Of a DNA stretch of 5,488 nucleotides, positions 5,212 to 5,488 are shown piece after piece. The number at the start of each line of letters is the position of its first letter. Position 1 is the stretch's first letter. The notes beneath the pieces are model-generated. The model worked only from the letters and a program-made list of their open reading frames with translations, was not told the DNA's origin and made no database searches. The stretch lies in NCBI GenBank assembly GCA_026991055.1, contig JALXCE010000209.1:1-5488 (forward strand), written 5' to 3'. The position numbers were made by a program, and so were the translations under genes. Source of the stretch: Caldifarciminota bacterium. GTDB taxonomy: Bacteria > Hydrothermota > Hydrothermia > B15-G9 > WFZT01.

Positions 5212-5488
5212 AGAAATTGGGCATTCTTTTGATTGCAGCTCTATTGATTGCAGGAGGGTGTGTAACAAGGGTTAAGAGGGTTCCCCCAAAGCAGGTAATT
5301 GACCTCTCCGGCCGCTGGAACGACACAGATTCGAGGCTTGTGGCTCAGGCTATGGTAAACGATTGCCTTAAAAAACCATGGCTCAGCCATTTTATGGCGA
5401 AATGTGGGCGTAAACCCGTCATAGTCGTGGGAGAGATTAGAAATCTCTCAAGCGAGCATATCCCTGTCCAGACATTTATAAATGATAT
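5208..5488 (+). CDS. LpoB-like penicillin-binding-protein activator lipoprotein (partial, 3' end outside window)
   Basis: 93 codons are visible and the frame stays open to the right edge. MKKLGILLIAALLIAGGC is a lipoprotein signal; Cys18 is the predicted lipidated residue, though position -3 of the lipobox is Ala instead of the usual Leu. The mature part carries the signature of the LpoB/COG3417 family: VIDLSGRWNDTDSRLVAQAM at 30-49, then VNDCLKKPWLSHF, GRKPVIVVGEIRNLSSEHIP at 68-87 and QTFINDI. In Enterobacteria, LpoB is an outer-membrane lipoprotein that activates the peptidoglycan synthase PBP1b. Homologues in distant phyla share the fold, but their PBP target is not established, so the activator role is inferred. 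The start overlaps the nfeD stop as ATGA and has a strong ribosome site, so the two genes are co-transcribed from the promoter before nfeD. Confidence 0.88.
   Translation, partial: MKKLGILLIAALLIAGGCVTRVKRVPPKQVIDLSGRWNDTDSRLVAQAMVNDCLKKPWLSHFMAKCGRKPVIVVGEIRNLSSEHIPVQTFIND

Overview
The window looks like chromosomal DNA of a diderm bacterium that uses an A/V-type rotary ATPase. Evidence for an outer membrane is a PorV/PorQ-like beta-barrel ending in phenylalanine, an LpoB-type lipoprotein and a SurA-like chaperone/isomerase. Combined with moderate G+C content, this fits an uncultured thermophile-associated lineage of the WOR-3/Hydrothermae sort. That placement is inference; no taxonomic marker is present.

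The left two thirds (1-3466) is one tightly packed minus-strand operon. In transcription order it holds: A/V-type ATPase subunit B (atpB); a PorV/PorQ-like outer-membrane barrel joined to it by an ATGA overlap; a small integral-membrane polyprenol/diacylglycerol kinase-like protein whose 5' end overlaps the barrel gene; and a secreted TPR protein that reads into a SurA/PpiC-type isomerase domain and leaves the window at base 1. No other ATPase subunit gene flanks atpB, which is unusual.

The divergent intergenic stretch (3467-3948) carries promoters facing both ways and four GC-rich hairpins. Three of these are recognisable copies of one REP-like element: two in direct orientation and one inverted. 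The G-rich halves of two copies also fit a four-tract G-quadruplex pattern.

The right third is a plus-strand operon: nfeD, a membrane-bound ClpP-class serine protease, then an lpoB-like lipoprotein gene running off the right edge, joined by an ATGA overlap. A near-consensus sigma70 promoter (TTGACG-N17-TATAAT) lies so close to the best nfeD start that the mRNA would be leaderless.

The overall theme is envelope biogenesis and quality control: barrel assembly, periplasmic folding, lipid-carrier phosphorylation, membrane proteolysis and peptidoglycan synthase activation. I found no tRNA, rRNA, CRISPR array, transposase or defence system, and I do not claim a wholly new system here.
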